Positions 43,295-52,733 of a DNA stretch of 64,000 nt are shown piece by piece. Position numbers and translations under genes: made by a program. Under the pieces are notes generated by a model. That model searched no databases, was not told where the DNA came from, and was given only the letters and a program-made list of their open reading frames with translations. Position 1 is the stretch's first letter. Each line of letters begins with the position of its first letter. Source of the stretch: Anaerolineae bacterium (GTDB taxonomy: Bacteria; Chloroflexota; Anaerolineae; Promineifilales; Promineifilaceae); contig JAHDWK010000026.1 in assembly GCA_023382655.1 (NCBI GenBank), forward strand, positions 1-64,000, written 5' to 3'.

Positions 43295-44464
43295 CTATTG
43301 TTCACTGAGTAACGCCAAATCAGACTCGACGAATTTTGCAGAAGCGACCTGCCTGATGCTCAGACCAAGCTGTCGCTGCTCCGCGTCAATACGAATAATA
43401 CGAACCGATACTACCTGACCTACTTTCACAATGTCGCGGGGATGAGTGACATGCGTTTCGGAAATTTCGGAAATATGAATTAACCCTTCTAACTGATAAT
43501 CATCATGGAGACGGGCAAATGCACCATAGGGAGCCAGTTTGGTCAGGGTGGCGTCAAAAAGCTGTCCCACCTGGTAATGTTCATCAATGGTCGTCCAGGG
43601 ATCAGGTTGTAATCGTTTCAGACTCAGCGCCAGCCGTTCTTTATCCTGGTCAATAGAGAGAACCTGGACTTTAACTTCCTGGCCCGTTTTCAAAACTTCG
43701 TTGGGGTTATTGATGCGTTTCCAACTAATTTCAGAAAGATGGATCAGCCCTTCCAGCCCGCCAATGTCCACAAAAGCGCCAAAGTTCGCCAGGTTGATGA
43801 CACGGCCGTCAAACACATCCCCTTCTTTTATTTCCGATAGCAATTTGGTTCGTTTGCCCTGGCGTATTTCGGTGGCAGCGTCCTTTTCGGACAGAATGAG
43901 GCGGTTGCGCTCTGCATCCACTTCCACTACCTTCACCGTTATTGGCTGGCCCACCGATTTTTGTAGGGCGCCCTGACTCTGCTGCACCGCCTGCTGCCGC
44001 TCCCGGCTAAATTGCGATTTGGGCACAAAGCCGCGTAGCTGCCCAATTTGCACCAGCAGCCCCCCTTTGTTGTGCCCGGCAATCTGCCCTTCCGTGGCCT
44101 CTTTGGCGCGTAAGCAGTGCTCCATGTTGGCCCAGTCCTGGTATTCCACCGCTTTGGTAAACGACACAATCAAGTTGCCCTGCTCGTCTTCCAGAGACAC
44201 AACATAGATTTGCACTTCATTGCCTACGGCCAACTGGTTGCGGGTGTTAACATCCAATGTCTGCACTTCCGCCATGGGAATAATCCCTTCGGATTTGGCG
44301 CCGATGTCCACCAAAATCTCGTTGTTCCGGTGCGCCACCACCCATCCCTTCCGGGTTTCCCCGGCTGCCGGCAGGTTAAAATCTTCACCCAGCAAAAAAT
44401 CCATGGGGTGGCTTGATTCACTGTCTGTGTAGGTTAATTCATTAACCAAATTCTTTCTTCCCAT
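43295..44464 (-). CDS. rpsA: 30S ribosomal protein S1
   Basis: 389 residues with four S1 RNA-binding domains (about 35-105, 120-190, 210-280, 295-365). Repeats are visible as VDIGAKSEGIIPMAE, VQIGQLRGFVPKSQ, FGAFVDIGGLEGLIHLSEIS and YGAFARLHDDYQLEGLIHIS. The four-domain form is usual in Gram-positive-like and Chloroflexota genomes; E. coli has six. It assists mRNA binding. An internal TTG at codon 6 after GGAAGAAAG is an alternative start. Confidence 0.9.
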   Translation of the reverse strand: MGRKNLVNELTYTDSESSHPMDFLLGEDFNLPAAGETRKGWVVAHRNNEILVDIGAKSEGIIPMAEVQTLDVNTRNQLAVGNEVQIYVVSLEDEQGNLIVSFTKAVEYQDWANMEHCLRAKEATEGQIAGHNKGGLLVQIGQLRGFVPKSQFSRERQQAVQQSQGALQKSVGQPITVKVVEVDAERNRLILSEKDAATEIRQGKRTKLLSEIKEGDVFDGRVINLANFGAFVDIGGLEGLIHLSEISWKRINNPNEVLKTGQEVKVQVLSIDQDKERLALSLKRLQPDPWTTIDEHYQVGQLFDATLTKLAPYGAFARLHDDYQLEGLIHISEISETHVTHPRDIVKVGQVVSVRIIRIDAEQRQLGLSIRQVASAKFVESDLALLSEQ

Positions 44465-44491
44465 CCTTTATAACATTGCACTTTTGTCTCG

Positions 44492-44519
44492 ATTATACTG
44501 GGTTCAAGCATGTTGGCAA
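44492..44519 (-). promoter_or_regulatory. Promoter of rpsA
   Basis: Minus strand TTGCCA (44519-44514), 16-bp spacer, TATAAT (44497-44492), about 28 bp before the start codon. Confidence 0.7.
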
Positions 44520-44698
44520 TAACACAATTGGCCCGCTAATGAAGTTCATACGCCATGTGCGCCCCCGCAAACGATGGGTTATTATTGACCTTCAAATAAT
44601 GATTTTGGTTCGTAGGAAGGACTTCAGTTGGTTTGCCCCCTGAAGCAGTTACCACAAACCAGGAATCTTCTTGATTACGCAATGTTATATTGACCTTC

Positions 44699-47581
44699 AT
44701 GTCACGCCGGAAATGGTTTGAACATCACCCGCATCTACGCGCTTGCCTTTGGGGAAGCGTCCTTTTTTTAGCCGCGTTTTTGCCCCGTCTGGCCGCCATT
44801 GATCGCTATGTTACGCCCGATGAGCTGATCTGGGTGTTCCGCTCTGTGCAGTTCCGGCAGGCGCTCCTGGACGGGCAATGGGCAAGCACGTTGACAGCCG
44901 GGCATCCGGGCGTGACGACGACCTGGCTGGGGGCGCTGGCGGTGAGCGGGCAGTTAGCGCTACGGCCGTCTGACCTTTCCACCTACCAATGGATTACCCA
45001 TCTGGCCTGGTACGCGCCGGAAAATGTGGCCATGTTGTCCCGGCTTTACACCTTTTTGACCGGGGCGCGATTGCTGGTGGCGGTGGTGAACAGTCTGGGG
45101 ATTGTCGTGGCGTTCTGGCTGGCGGGGCGGCTGTACGGCCGTGTCCCCGCCCTGCTCACCGCCTTGTTGCTCGCCTTCGACCCCTTTCTGGTGGGCCTGT
45201 CTGGCCTGCTGCATGTAGACGGCTTGTTAACCACTTTTACCACCCTATCGCTGCTAACGCTTGCACTGGCAATAAGGTCGCCACAAAACCGGCCCTACAC
45301 CTGGGCAGCCCTGTCCGGCGGGTTGGCCGGTTTCGCCATCCTCAGCAAAATTCCGGCGCTGCTGCTGCCGCCGTTTGCGGCACTCTTTATTTTCTTGTCA
45401 ATGTTCACGGGTCGAGAAAACCCCTTATCAGCTCGTTTGAAGCGGATGGTGGGACAGGGCTTGTCCTGGTTAGCAGCTTGTGTGCTACTGTTCTTCACCC
45501 TATTCCCGGCTCTGTGGCTGTCACCACTGTCGGTAGTGCAACAATTGACCGGGACGTTTGGTGAACATGCCGGCGAGGCGTTACGGCCGTCCTACTTTCT
45601 TGGCGAGATCACCCATGACCCCGGCCTACTCTTTTACCCGTTAACCCTCTCCTTCCGTCTCAGCCCGGTTGTATTGTGTGGCCTCATCCTTGCCGTTTTT
45701 CTTATCACGCGCGCCCTGTGGCGACAACCTGAACGCGACCCCTGGCTCAAACTGCCCACCGGGATTTTTATTTTATGGCCGCTCTTATTTGTCACGGCCG
45801 TGACCCAGGCTGCCCAAAAATATGACCGCTATGCCCTGCCGGTTGTACCCGCTCTGATTATTGTGGCGGCTTTAGGCTGGACGTATCTGCCACCGCTTAA
45901 GACGCGGCAATCCCAAGCCGTCTCCGTGTTGGCAGGCATCCAGGCGCTTTTGCTCCTGTGGGCCATGCCCTACCCGCTGACGGCCGTGAACCCACTTCTC
46001 GGCGGCACGGCCGTTGCCCGGCAGGTCATGGAACTGGATTGGGGCGAGGGCACCAGCGCCGCTGCCCATTGGTTAGCCACTCAACCCGACGTTGCCGACA
46101 GCACGGCCGTTGCCGGCATGTCCCCCGCTCTGGCCCCTTTTTTCCCCGGTCGCGCCCTGGCCTGGACGCCGGACAATCTGCCCCAGGCCGAATACATTGT
46201 CACTACACTAGACAGTGGTAATGTTCAAACAGAGCCACCCGTCGCTGGCGCTGTGCCCATGCACACCATCCGCTTCAACGGGCAAGATCGGGCGGTCATT
46301 TTTCGGGCGACGTCCACGGCCGTGACCACCCCGCCCACACCATTGCCGGAACCGATTCGTTTTGGCGACGCCATTTCTCTCCAGGCCACCCAGGCCGAAG
46401 CCACGCCAACGGCCGTCAATATCGCTTTGCAATGGCAGTTGGTGCAGCCGACGGACGGCCGTTATACCGTCAAACTCAGCCTGCTGGATGAAACCGGGCA
46501 GTGGTGGGCCGGCCTGGAAACGCCCTTACTCAACGATGTTTATTTTTACCCCGAACACTGGCAGACGACTGATAAACCGGTTGTCCCGTATCGGCTGCCG
46601 CTGCCGCCCGGCCTGCCGCCGTCTGCCTACCGGGTGGAACTGGCGTTGTTTGATGCCGATACGCAGGCACAGTTGCCGCTGTTTGCCGCCGATGGCGCAT
46701 TTGTAGGTATGGCGCAACCGGTGGGGCAGGTGCAAACGCGCTTAAAACCGGAACCAGTTTCCGCCACCCAATTTGATCCGCCCATCGCCCTTATGAAGGA
46801 TTGGGGCAGTCTGCGCCTGTTGGCCGGGCGTGACTTTCCACCTGCATCGGTGGTGAATGGCGACAATCTGCTGCTGGATTTGTATTGGCGGGCCGACGAT
46901 GCCTTGCCGCCCGGTTTGCAGGTGGAGGTGACTTTAGGTGATCTGACGGTGCGCCAGCCGCTCAGCCGTTTTGACACGGCTAACTGGCGGCCTGGCGAGA
47001 TCATCCACGAGAAAACGGCCGTCCCCATTCCCGCTGATATGCCCGGTGATGTGTATGAATTGCGGCTACGGCCGTTAACCGCTGACGGCGGACCCTTAGG
47101 CGAAGCGCACCCGGTCGGGCAGGTAGAGGTCATAGCCCTGGACAGGCAGTTTGCGCTGCCGCCACACATACCCCAGCTGCGGGATGACCGCTTTGGCGAG
47201 CAGATGGTCTTAAAGGGCATGGATGTACCCGCCGGGTCATTCACTGCCGGTGAAACCATGAACCTGACACTCTACTGGCAGGTGGAGCAAAGGTCACAGC
47301 AACTCATCTCCACTTTTGTGCACCTGCTCGCTGAAAACGGGCAACTGGTGGCCCAATCTGACCAGTGGCCGGGCGGCCTGCCTGCCCACCTGTGGGCCGC
47401 CGGGCAGGTAATTACTGATACCCACACACTGACCCTGCCCACCGACGCCCCACTCGGCCCCTATCATCTCGCTTTCGGTCTTTACTATCCGGCTAACGGT
47501 CTGCGCCTGCCCGCGTTTGACGCCAACGGCCGTGCCCACCCCAACAACCAGATCACCCTCCCCCTGGAGACCGCGCCGTGA
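44699..47581 (+). CDS. GT39-like membrane glycosyltransferase with beta-sandwich tail (1)
   Basis: About 960 residues. The N-terminal two fifths are polytopic (about 10-12 membrane segments), with VTPDELIWVFRSVQFRQALL carrying the first-loop acidic motif of GT-C enzymes of the Pmt/ArnT (GT39) type. From about residue 540 three divergent copies of a beta-sandwich domain follow, marked by LxLxW lines such as MNLTLYWQVEQRSQQLISTF. These enzymes use lipid-linked sugars outside the membrane. The ATG at 44699 is chosen; a TTG three codons earlier is possible. Its TGA overlaps the next gene's GTG. Confidence 0.78.
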   Translation: MSRRKWFEHHPHLRACLWGSVLFLAAFLPRLAAIDRYVTPDELIWVFRSVQFRQALLDGQWASTLTAGHPGVTTTWLGALAVSGQLALRPSDLSTYQWITHLAWYAPENVAMLSRLYTFLTGARLLVAVVNSLGIVVAFWLAGRLYGRVPALLTALLLAFDPFLVGLSGLLHVDGLLTTFTTLSLLTLALAIRSPQNRPYTWAALSGGLAGFAILSKIPALLLPPFAALFIFLSMFTGRENPLSARLKRMVGQGLSWLAACVLLFFTLFPALWLSPLSVVQQLTGTFGEHAGEALRPSYFLGEITHDPGLLFYPLTLSFRLSPVVLCGLILAVFLITRALWRQPERDPWLKLPTGIFILWPLLFVTAVTQAAQKYDRYALPVVPALIIVAALGWTYLPPLKTRQSQAVSVLAGIQALLLLWAMPYPLTAVNPLLGGTAVARQVMELDWGEGTSAAAHWLATQPDVADSTAVAGMSPALAPFFPGRALAWTPDNLPQAEYIVTTLDSGNVQTEPPVAGAVPMHTIRFNGQDRAVIFRATSTAVTTPPTPLPEPIRFGDAISLQATQAEATPTAVNIALQWQLVQPTDGRYTVKLSLLDETGQWWAGLETPLLNDVYFYPEHWQTTDKPVVPYRLPLPPGLPPSAYRVELALFDADTQAQLPLFAADGAFVGMAQPVGQVQTRLKPEPVSATQFDPPIALMKDWGSLRLLAGRDFPPASVVNGDNLLLDLYWRADDALPPGLQVEVTLGDLTVRQPLSRFDTANWRPGEIIHEKTAVPIPADMPGDVYELRLRPLTADGGPLGEAHPVGQVEVIALDRQFALPPHIPQLRDDRFGEQMVLKGMDVPAGSFTAGETMNLTLYWQVEQRSQQLISTFVHLLAENGQLVAQSDQWPGGLPAHLWAAGQVITDTHTLTLPTDAPLGPYHLAFGLYYPANGLRLPAFDANGRAHPNNQITLPLETAP

Positions 47582-50500
47582 GCCGTAACCCGTATCCCGT
47601 GACCCGTAATCCGTATACCGTAAACCGTGAGCCGAAGTCCGATTACCGATTACCGATTACGGATTACCGATTATGCATCACGCATCACGCATCACGCATC
47701 ACGCTCCTCACCCTTCTCCTCATCGCCTTTGCCCTACGCCTGCACACTCTGGAAAGCCAAAGTATCTGGTGGGATGAGGGGATCAGCCTCAATCTGGCGC
47801 GTTCGCCCCTCCCTACCATTCTGGCCGACCGGCTGAACAATATCCATCCGCCGCTCTACTTTATTATCCTCAAAGGCTGGGTGGCGCTGACCGGCCTGAA
47901 TGCCTTCAGCGCCCGTTACCTCTCCACCCTCGCCAGCCTGCTGCAAGTAGCGGCCGTGTACGCCGTTTGCCGCCGCTGGCTCCGTAATCCGAAGCCCGAA
48001 GTCCGAAGCTCGAAATCGGATGTCCGACTTCGGACTTTGGACTTCGCCCCCCTCCTCGCCGCCTTCCTCGTCACCGTCTCCCCGCTCTCCGTCATCTACG
48101 CCCAGGAGGCGCGGGTGTATGCGCTGCTGCCGCTGGCGACGCTGGCGTTGTTGGCGGTTGCCTGGGAGATACGAGATAAAACCTTTATCTCGTATCTCTA
48201 TTTCCTGCTCTTTGCCCTGATCGAATGGTTTGCCCTGCATCTGCATTATGTGATGGTTTTTATGGCGGTGTATGTGAGTAGCTGGCTGCTGCTGGCGTTG
48301 GTGCAAGAGCAGCGCTGGCGCGATTTGCGCCGTTTTGCGGTCACGCAGATATTGGTGGGGCTGGCCTGTTTGCCCTGGTTTATGGCCGTCCTGCGCAACT
48401 GGACGGCCGTACAAGCCGAAGCCAACGCTGGTACCTACCTGGCCGAACCGACCCCCCTTGATTTTTTGCTCAAACAGGTGTGGGTCTTTCACCATACCGG
48501 CCTGACCGGGGCGCTGGCCCGCCCTGGCGTGTGGGAATTGTCTGCGCTGCTGCTGCTGGTCACGGCCGTGCTCATCTTCCTCCGTCTCACCGTTGCCCGT
48601 ATTCCGTATTCTGTAAACCGTAATCCGAAGCCCGAAGCCCGAAGCCCGAAGCCCGAAGTCCGTGAACCGATCACGCATCACGCATCACGGATCACGCATC
48701 ACGGATTACGAATTACGGATTACCGCCTCCCCCGCCTCCTCCTCCAATGGTTCCTCCCCCTCAGCGGTGCGCTGCTGGTCTGGACGGTGCGCTCCTTTTC
48801 CCACCCGCGTTATATCGCCTTTGCCGCCATCAGTTTTATCCCTCTGGCGGCTTATTTAATTGCGCCCGGCGTGGCTGCCAGCAACCGGGTAATTCGCTTT
48901 CTGGAACGGCTGCTGGCGTTTACCCTTTTGCTGACGCTGCTCATTTTGTCCGGCGTCGGTCTGGCTCTGTATTTTCTTGATCCACAAGTGGCGAAGGATG
49001 ATATGCGTGGGGCGGCAGGCTATTTGGGGTCGGCACTAACTCCCGAAGACCTGATCATTGTGCCCGATGCTGGCTGGGCTTTTCCCTTTGAATATGATGG
49101 TGACACGGCCGTTGTCATGCCTGAACTCTCTGACCCCGACGGCTTATGGGCGCGGTTGGGTGAATGGACGGCCGTACCCCACCGCCGCATTGCCCTGGTG
49201 TCGGCGGCAAGCGGGCTGGCGCAGGGGCCAGCCGTTGTGCGTTTTGCTCTGGAACAGGTGGGATCACTGGTGGAGACACGGCCGTTTGATGGCCTGATCG
49301 TGCAAATTTACGAAGTAGACCAACCGGCCACACCGCCGGACTGGATGCCCCTGGATGCCTGGTTTGGGCCATTGCAATTGACCGGCTTTTGGGTGGAACC
49401 ACAAACGACCGCAGACACGGCCGTGACCCTGGCCCTGCGCTGGCAACTGAGCCAACCCTCACCGGATCGCCACACGGCCGTGTTGTCACTGCTGAATGCC
49501 GACGGCCTGCTGCTGGCGCAGTGGGATGAGATAGTGGTGGCTGCGGACGGTCGGCCTACCGACTTGTGGTCACGTGGCGAAGTGGTGACGACCACGCACG
49601 TTTTGCCTCTACCCTGGGGCACGCAGCCGCAGCCGGTGACGCTGCGCCTGGCTGTAAACGGCCGTCAGCCGGAGGGCAGGACCAGTCCCGTAGAGGTTCG
49701 CAATGCCGCCGGTCAACCGGGAGGCATTTCCATGGAACTGGCGCCCGTTATGGCGGTGCAGCCCGCCCACCGGCCCGGTGGCAATCCCTACAACCTGCCG
49801 CCGGGAATGCCCCGTCTGGCAGCGCCGATTGAGCTGATGGATGGACTGCGGCTGACGGCCGTGGGCCAGGATCGTGGGCAGATCAGCGGTGGGCAGGTCT
49901 TACGGGTGAGCCTGGAATGGCAGGCCACGGCGCCATTGCCCGGCTTACAGCCACAGTTGCAGTTGGCGCAAAATGGGCAGGTTTTAGCGGAAATCCCTGT
50001 TGTGACCCAATTCCCGACCGACCAATGGCGGGTGGGTGAAGTGGTGTTGGCGCATCATGCGCTGGCAATTCCGGCGGAGGTGGAGAGTGGCACGGCCGTG
50101 TTGCTTTTAACTCTGGAGGGACAACAAATTCCCATCGGACAGGTAGAAATCATCGCGTCTGACCATAATTTCATGCCACCCACGCCGCAGGTGCCGTTGG
50201 ATGCCATGTTTGGCGATGTGGCGCGGCTGGTGGGGTTTGACGCGCCAACTCAGGTGATGGCCGGCGAAGCGATCTCCCTCACTCTGTATTGGCAGGGGGT
50301 GGGCGAAAATGTGCCGGTGGCCTACACGGTGTTTGCGCATTTGTTGGCGGCGGACGGCCGTCTTATCGGCCAACATGATGCGCCCCCGACCAACGGCGCA
50401 CGCCTCACGACCGGCTGGATAACCGGCGAATACATCACCGACCCCCACGCTATCACCTTCCGCGAACCCGATTACACCGGCCCGGCGCAAATCGCCGTTG

Positions 50501-50598
50501 GCCTGTATGATCCGGCGACCGGCATACGCCTGCCATTGGTGGGGGGCGGGGATATGGTGGTGTTGCCGGGGGTTGTGGAAGTGAGCGGTGGACAGTAA
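47578..50598 (+). CDS. GT39-like membrane glycosyltransferase with beta-sandwich tail (2)
   Basis: 1006 residues. The GTG start overlaps the previous stop (GTGA). GT-C motif SIWWDEGISLNLARSPLP near residues 61-78, many membrane segments to about 480, then three copies of the same beta-sandwich domain (for example ISLTLYWQGVGENVPVAYTV). Three blocks of translated heptamer repeat are present: residues 1-42 (RNPYPVTRNPYTV type), about 135-157, and about 341-383 (ITHHASRITHHGLRITDY). Because three heptamers equal seven codons, they read as seven-residue peptide repeats. The frame is kept through all three. Confidence 0.78.
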   Translation: MSRNPYPVTRNPYTVNREPKSDYRLPITDYRLCITHHASRITLLTLLLIAFALRLHTLESQSIWWDEGISLNLARSPLPTILADRLNNIHPPLYFIILKGWVALTGLNAFSARYLSTLASLLQVAAVYAVCRRWLRNPKPEVRSSKSDVRLRTLDFAPLLAAFLVTVSPLSVIYAQEARVYALLPLATLALLAVAWEIRDKTFISYLYFLLFALIEWFALHLHYVMVFMAVYVSSWLLLALVQEQRWRDLRRFAVTQILVGLACLPWFMAVLRNWTAVQAEANAGTYLAEPTPLDFLLKQVWVFHHTGLTGALARPGVWELSALLLLVTAVLIFLRLTVARIPYSVNRNPKPEARSPKPEVREPITHHASRITHHGLRITDYRLPRLLLQWFLPLSGALLVWTVRSFSHPRYIAFAAISFIPLAAYLIAPGVAASNRVIRFLERLLAFTLLLTLLILSGVGLALYFLDPQVAKDDMRGAAGYLGSALTPEDLIIVPDAGWAFPFEYDGDTAVVMPELSDPDGLWARLGEWTAVPHRRIALVSAASGLAQGPAVVRFALEQVGSLVETRPFDGLIVQIYEVDQPATPPDWMPLDAWFGPLQLTGFWVEPQTTADTAVTLALRWQLSQPSPDRHTAVLSLLNADGLLLAQWDEIVVAADGRPTDLWSRGEVVTTTHVLPLPWGTQPQPVTLRLAVNGRQPEGRTSPVEVRNAAGQPGGISMELAPVMAVQPAHRPGGNPYNLPPGMPRLAAPIELMDGLRLTAVGQDRGQISGGQVLRVSLEWQATAPLPGLQPQLQLAQNGQVLAEIPVVTQFPTDQWRVGEVVLAHHALAIPAEVESGTAVLLLTLEGQQIPIGQVEIIASDHNFMPPTPQVPLDAMFGDVARLVGFDAPTQVMAGEAISLTLYWQGVGENVPVAYTVFAHLLAADGRLIGQHDAPPTNGARLTTGWITGEYITDPHAITFREPDYTGPAQIAVGLYDPATGIRLPLVGGGDMVVLPGVVEVSGGQ
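47580..47702 (+). repeat. Translated heptamer repeats at the start of glycosyltransferase 2
   Basis: CCGTAAC, CCGTATC, CCGTGAC, CCGTAAT units, then CCGATTA units, then ACGCATC repeated about four times. The GTG start codon itself lies in the first unit. Confidence 0.9.
47982..48050 (+). repeat. Translated GAAGTCC-type repeats in glycosyltransferase 2
   Basis: CCGAAGC, CCGAAGT, CCGAAGC, TCGAAAT units followed by a complementary GACTTCGGACTTTGGACTTC arm, all in frame between membrane segments. Confidence 0.85.
48597..48725 (+). repeat. Translated heptamer repeats in the middle of glycosyltransferase 2
   Basis: CCGAAGC in about five tandem copies, then ACGCATC/ACGGATC units and ACGGATTACGAATTACGG. 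Encodes PKPEARSPKPEVREP and ITHHASR-type heptapeptides in a loop between membrane helices. Confidence 0.9.
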
Positions 50599-50700
50599 GT
50601 AGTGAGCAGTAAACAGTGAGCAGTGAGCGGGATGGGATGATCCGCGAAGGGCGCGAAGAAGCGCGAAGGTTTCCTGGTATAGTAAAGAAATCCGTGAAAA
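50599..50700. repeat. Mixed short tandem repeats between glycosyltransferases 2 and 3
   Basis: CAGTGAG-type units (50599-50635) and CGCGAAG units (50643-50670) in an otherwise empty gap. Confidence 0.7.
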
Positions 50701-50743
50701 TCCGTCCTATGCGTTTCATCCGTGATCCTATTTCTGAGGCATT

Positions 50744-52711
50744 TTGAAGGTAGCTTTTTACGAGCAAAACAGGTGGGTTTATCTGGTGCTGACGGCCGTG
50801 CTGCTGGCGACGGTGCTGGTGTATGCTGCCTCGCTGGCGTTTGGTTTCATCTGGGATGACCCGCTCTGGTTTGGGCACGCTCTGGGCAAGGCGTGGTGGC
50901 AAACGCTGTTGCCCAATGCCGATTTCCAGTTTTACCGGCCGTTGACCATGCTCTATTTCTGGCTGTTCATGCGGCCGGACGGTACGTTTGCCATTGAAGC
51001 GGCGCACGGTTGGCAGTTGGGCTTCCATTTGCTGAATGTGGCCCTGGCCTTTGCCCTCAGCCGCCGGTTGGGATTGGGGCGCGGCGTGGCGGTGGCGGTG
51101 GCGGCGCTGTTTGCCTTTTACCCGATGGCGTACCAGGCGGTGGCCTGGGCCGCGCCACAGCAGCCACTCACGGCCGTGTGGCAAAATGCTGCCTGGTTGG
51201 GTTACATCTGGGCACGGCCACTTCGGCAGGCGACCGGCAGTCGCCACTCAGGGCCGGCGTTGCCTGCCATCCCCCCACCACGTCATACCCGTTGGGGGTT
51301 GGTTGCCAGTCTTGTCTTTTTTGCCCTGGCGCTGACCACGCAGGAGAGCAGCGTCACCGTTGCCATTGTACCCTTGCTGTATGAACTGCTCCTGCGCCGT
51401 ACCTGGGCGGGGGGGCGGTCATTGGTTGGTTGGTTACGGCCGTATGGTTGGGCGCTGGTTTATCCGGTGCTGGCGGCCGGGTATGTGCTGGTGTGGCTGG
51501 TTGTGCCGCGCAAGGCAGGTATTACCGGCGCATTTTTTGACGGCCGTAACCTGGCCTATGTGCTACAAGGGATGGCCTTTCCCCTGTTTGGACGGCCGCA
51601 GGGATATGCGCCAGATGTGATGTGGAATGAGTGGGTGGTGGCGATGGTGGGCATCGCGGCGGTGGCGGTATTGCTGGCGCTGGCGGCCTGGCGCGGGCGG
51701 GGCCGGGTGGCGCTGTTTGGCCTGACCTGGGCGTTGGCGGCGGTGCTGCCGATGTTGGTGGGGCTGGGTTTTGCCTATGTGGCGCTGGCAGCGCGGCTGC
51801 TCTATGCACCCGCATTGGGCATTTGCCTGCTGTGGGGCTGCGCCTTGTGGCCGCGCGCGGGGGAACGGCGTTGGGTACAGGTGGGCAGTGTGCTGGCGAT
51901 TGGTCTGATTTTGCTGCAAAGCGTCTGGCTGCTGCGCCAGTTTGAAGGGGTGTGGCGGCAAGGAACCGACCATTTGCGGGCAGCGGTGGCGGCGCTGGAT
52001 GAAGGAGGTGACGGCCGTTTCCTTTTCCTCAACTTTCCCGACCGCTACGCGCCCACACGGCCACCATACCCGGTGGGCTATTGGGGGCCGACGCTGGCCC
52101 CGGTGGTGGTGGAACTGGCCGATTTTCAGCGCGTGTGGACGGGTGGACAGGCCCAATCGCTGTCTCACGCCATGCCCTGGCTGGATCAGGCGGAACGGGA
52201 CAGTGGCGGTTACATGGTGGATATGCGTGGCGTGATTATCCAGCCGGATGAACTGGCGGCGCTGGCGGCAGAGGTGGATGGGGTATATGTATCGCGTTAC
52301 GGGGTGGACGGCCGTTGGCAGTTGCCATACGCGGGCCGGTTACAGCCGGGCACGGCTGATGGTTGCCCATTCGCCCTGATTGGTGAAGATATTTGCCTGC
52401 ATGATGCCCAAATGGTGGAGACGACTGAGGGATATGAGGTGACGTTGGTGTGGTCTACGGCCGTGCCCCTGCCGCCACACCTGACCATCTTTGCCCACCT
52501 GGGTGTGCCCGGTCAGCCGCCCGTGGCCCAGGCAGACGGGGATACCTGGCGGGGTGCATTGCCCCTGGCAAACTGGCCGCCCGGCGTCCTTATCGTCGAG
52601 CAGCGCACCTTGCCCCGCCCGGCGCAAGAGGGTCTGGCGCTGCAAGTGGGCGTGTATAACTGGGTGGATGGGCAGCGGGTGGGGGAGGTGGAGGTGAGCA
52701 GTGAGCAGTAA
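50744..52711 (+). CDS. Large polytopic membrane protein, glycosyltransferase-like (3)
   Basis: 655 residues from a TTG start preceded by GAGG. An N-terminal signal-anchor and about 10 membrane segments, with FIWDDPLWFGHALGKAWW as the likely first-loop acidic motif (WDD) of GT-C enzymes and FYRPLTMLYFWL after it. A single beta-sandwich domain at the C-terminus (about 545-650) matches the repeats of the two preceding proteins. The final EVSSEQ and stop come from CAGTGAG repeats. Probably part of the same surface-glycan set. Confidence 0.7.
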   Translation: MKVAFYEQNRWVYLVLTAVLLATVLVYAASLAFGFIWDDPLWFGHALGKAWWQTLLPNADFQFYRPLTMLYFWLFMRPDGTFAIEAAHGWQLGFHLLNVALAFALSRRLGLGRGVAVAVAALFAFYPMAYQAVAWAAPQQPLTAVWQNAAWLGYIWARPLRQATGSRHSGPALPAIPPPRHTRWGLVASLVFFALALTTQESSVTVAIVPLLYELLLRRTWAGGRSLVGWLRPYGWALVYPVLAAGYVLVWLVVPRKAGITGAFFDGRNLAYVLQGMAFPLFGRPQGYAPDVMWNEWVVAMVGIAAVAVLLALAAWRGRGRVALFGLTWALAAVLPMLVGLGFAYVALAARLLYAPALGICLLWGCALWPRAGERRWVQVGSVLAIGLILLQSVWLLRQFEGVWRQGTDHLRAAVAALDEGGDGRFLFLNFPDRYAPTRPPYPVGYWGPTLAPVVVELADFQRVWTGGQAQSLSHAMPWLDQAERDSGGYMVDMRGVIIQPDELAALAAEVDGVYVSRYGVDGRWQLPYAGRLQPGTADGCPFALIGEDICLHDAQMVETTEGYEVTLVWSTAVPLPPHLTIFAHLGVPGQPPVAQADGDTWRGALPLANWPPGVLIVEQRTLPRPAQEGLALQVGVYNWVDGQRVGEVEVSSEQ

Positions 52712-52725
52712 GCAGGGAGCAGTGA
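52692..52725. repeat. GAGCAGT heptamer repeat at a gene end
   Basis: GAGCAGT, GAGCAGT, AAGCAGG, GAGCAGT in tandem, spanning the stop codon of the preceding gene. Confidence 0.8.
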
Positions 52726-52733
52726 CCTGATCT

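Noticed and set aside
47580..48725. CRISPR array suggested by repeated short units
   Set aside because: Units are contiguous heptamers without unique spacers, translated in frame, and no cas operon is present.
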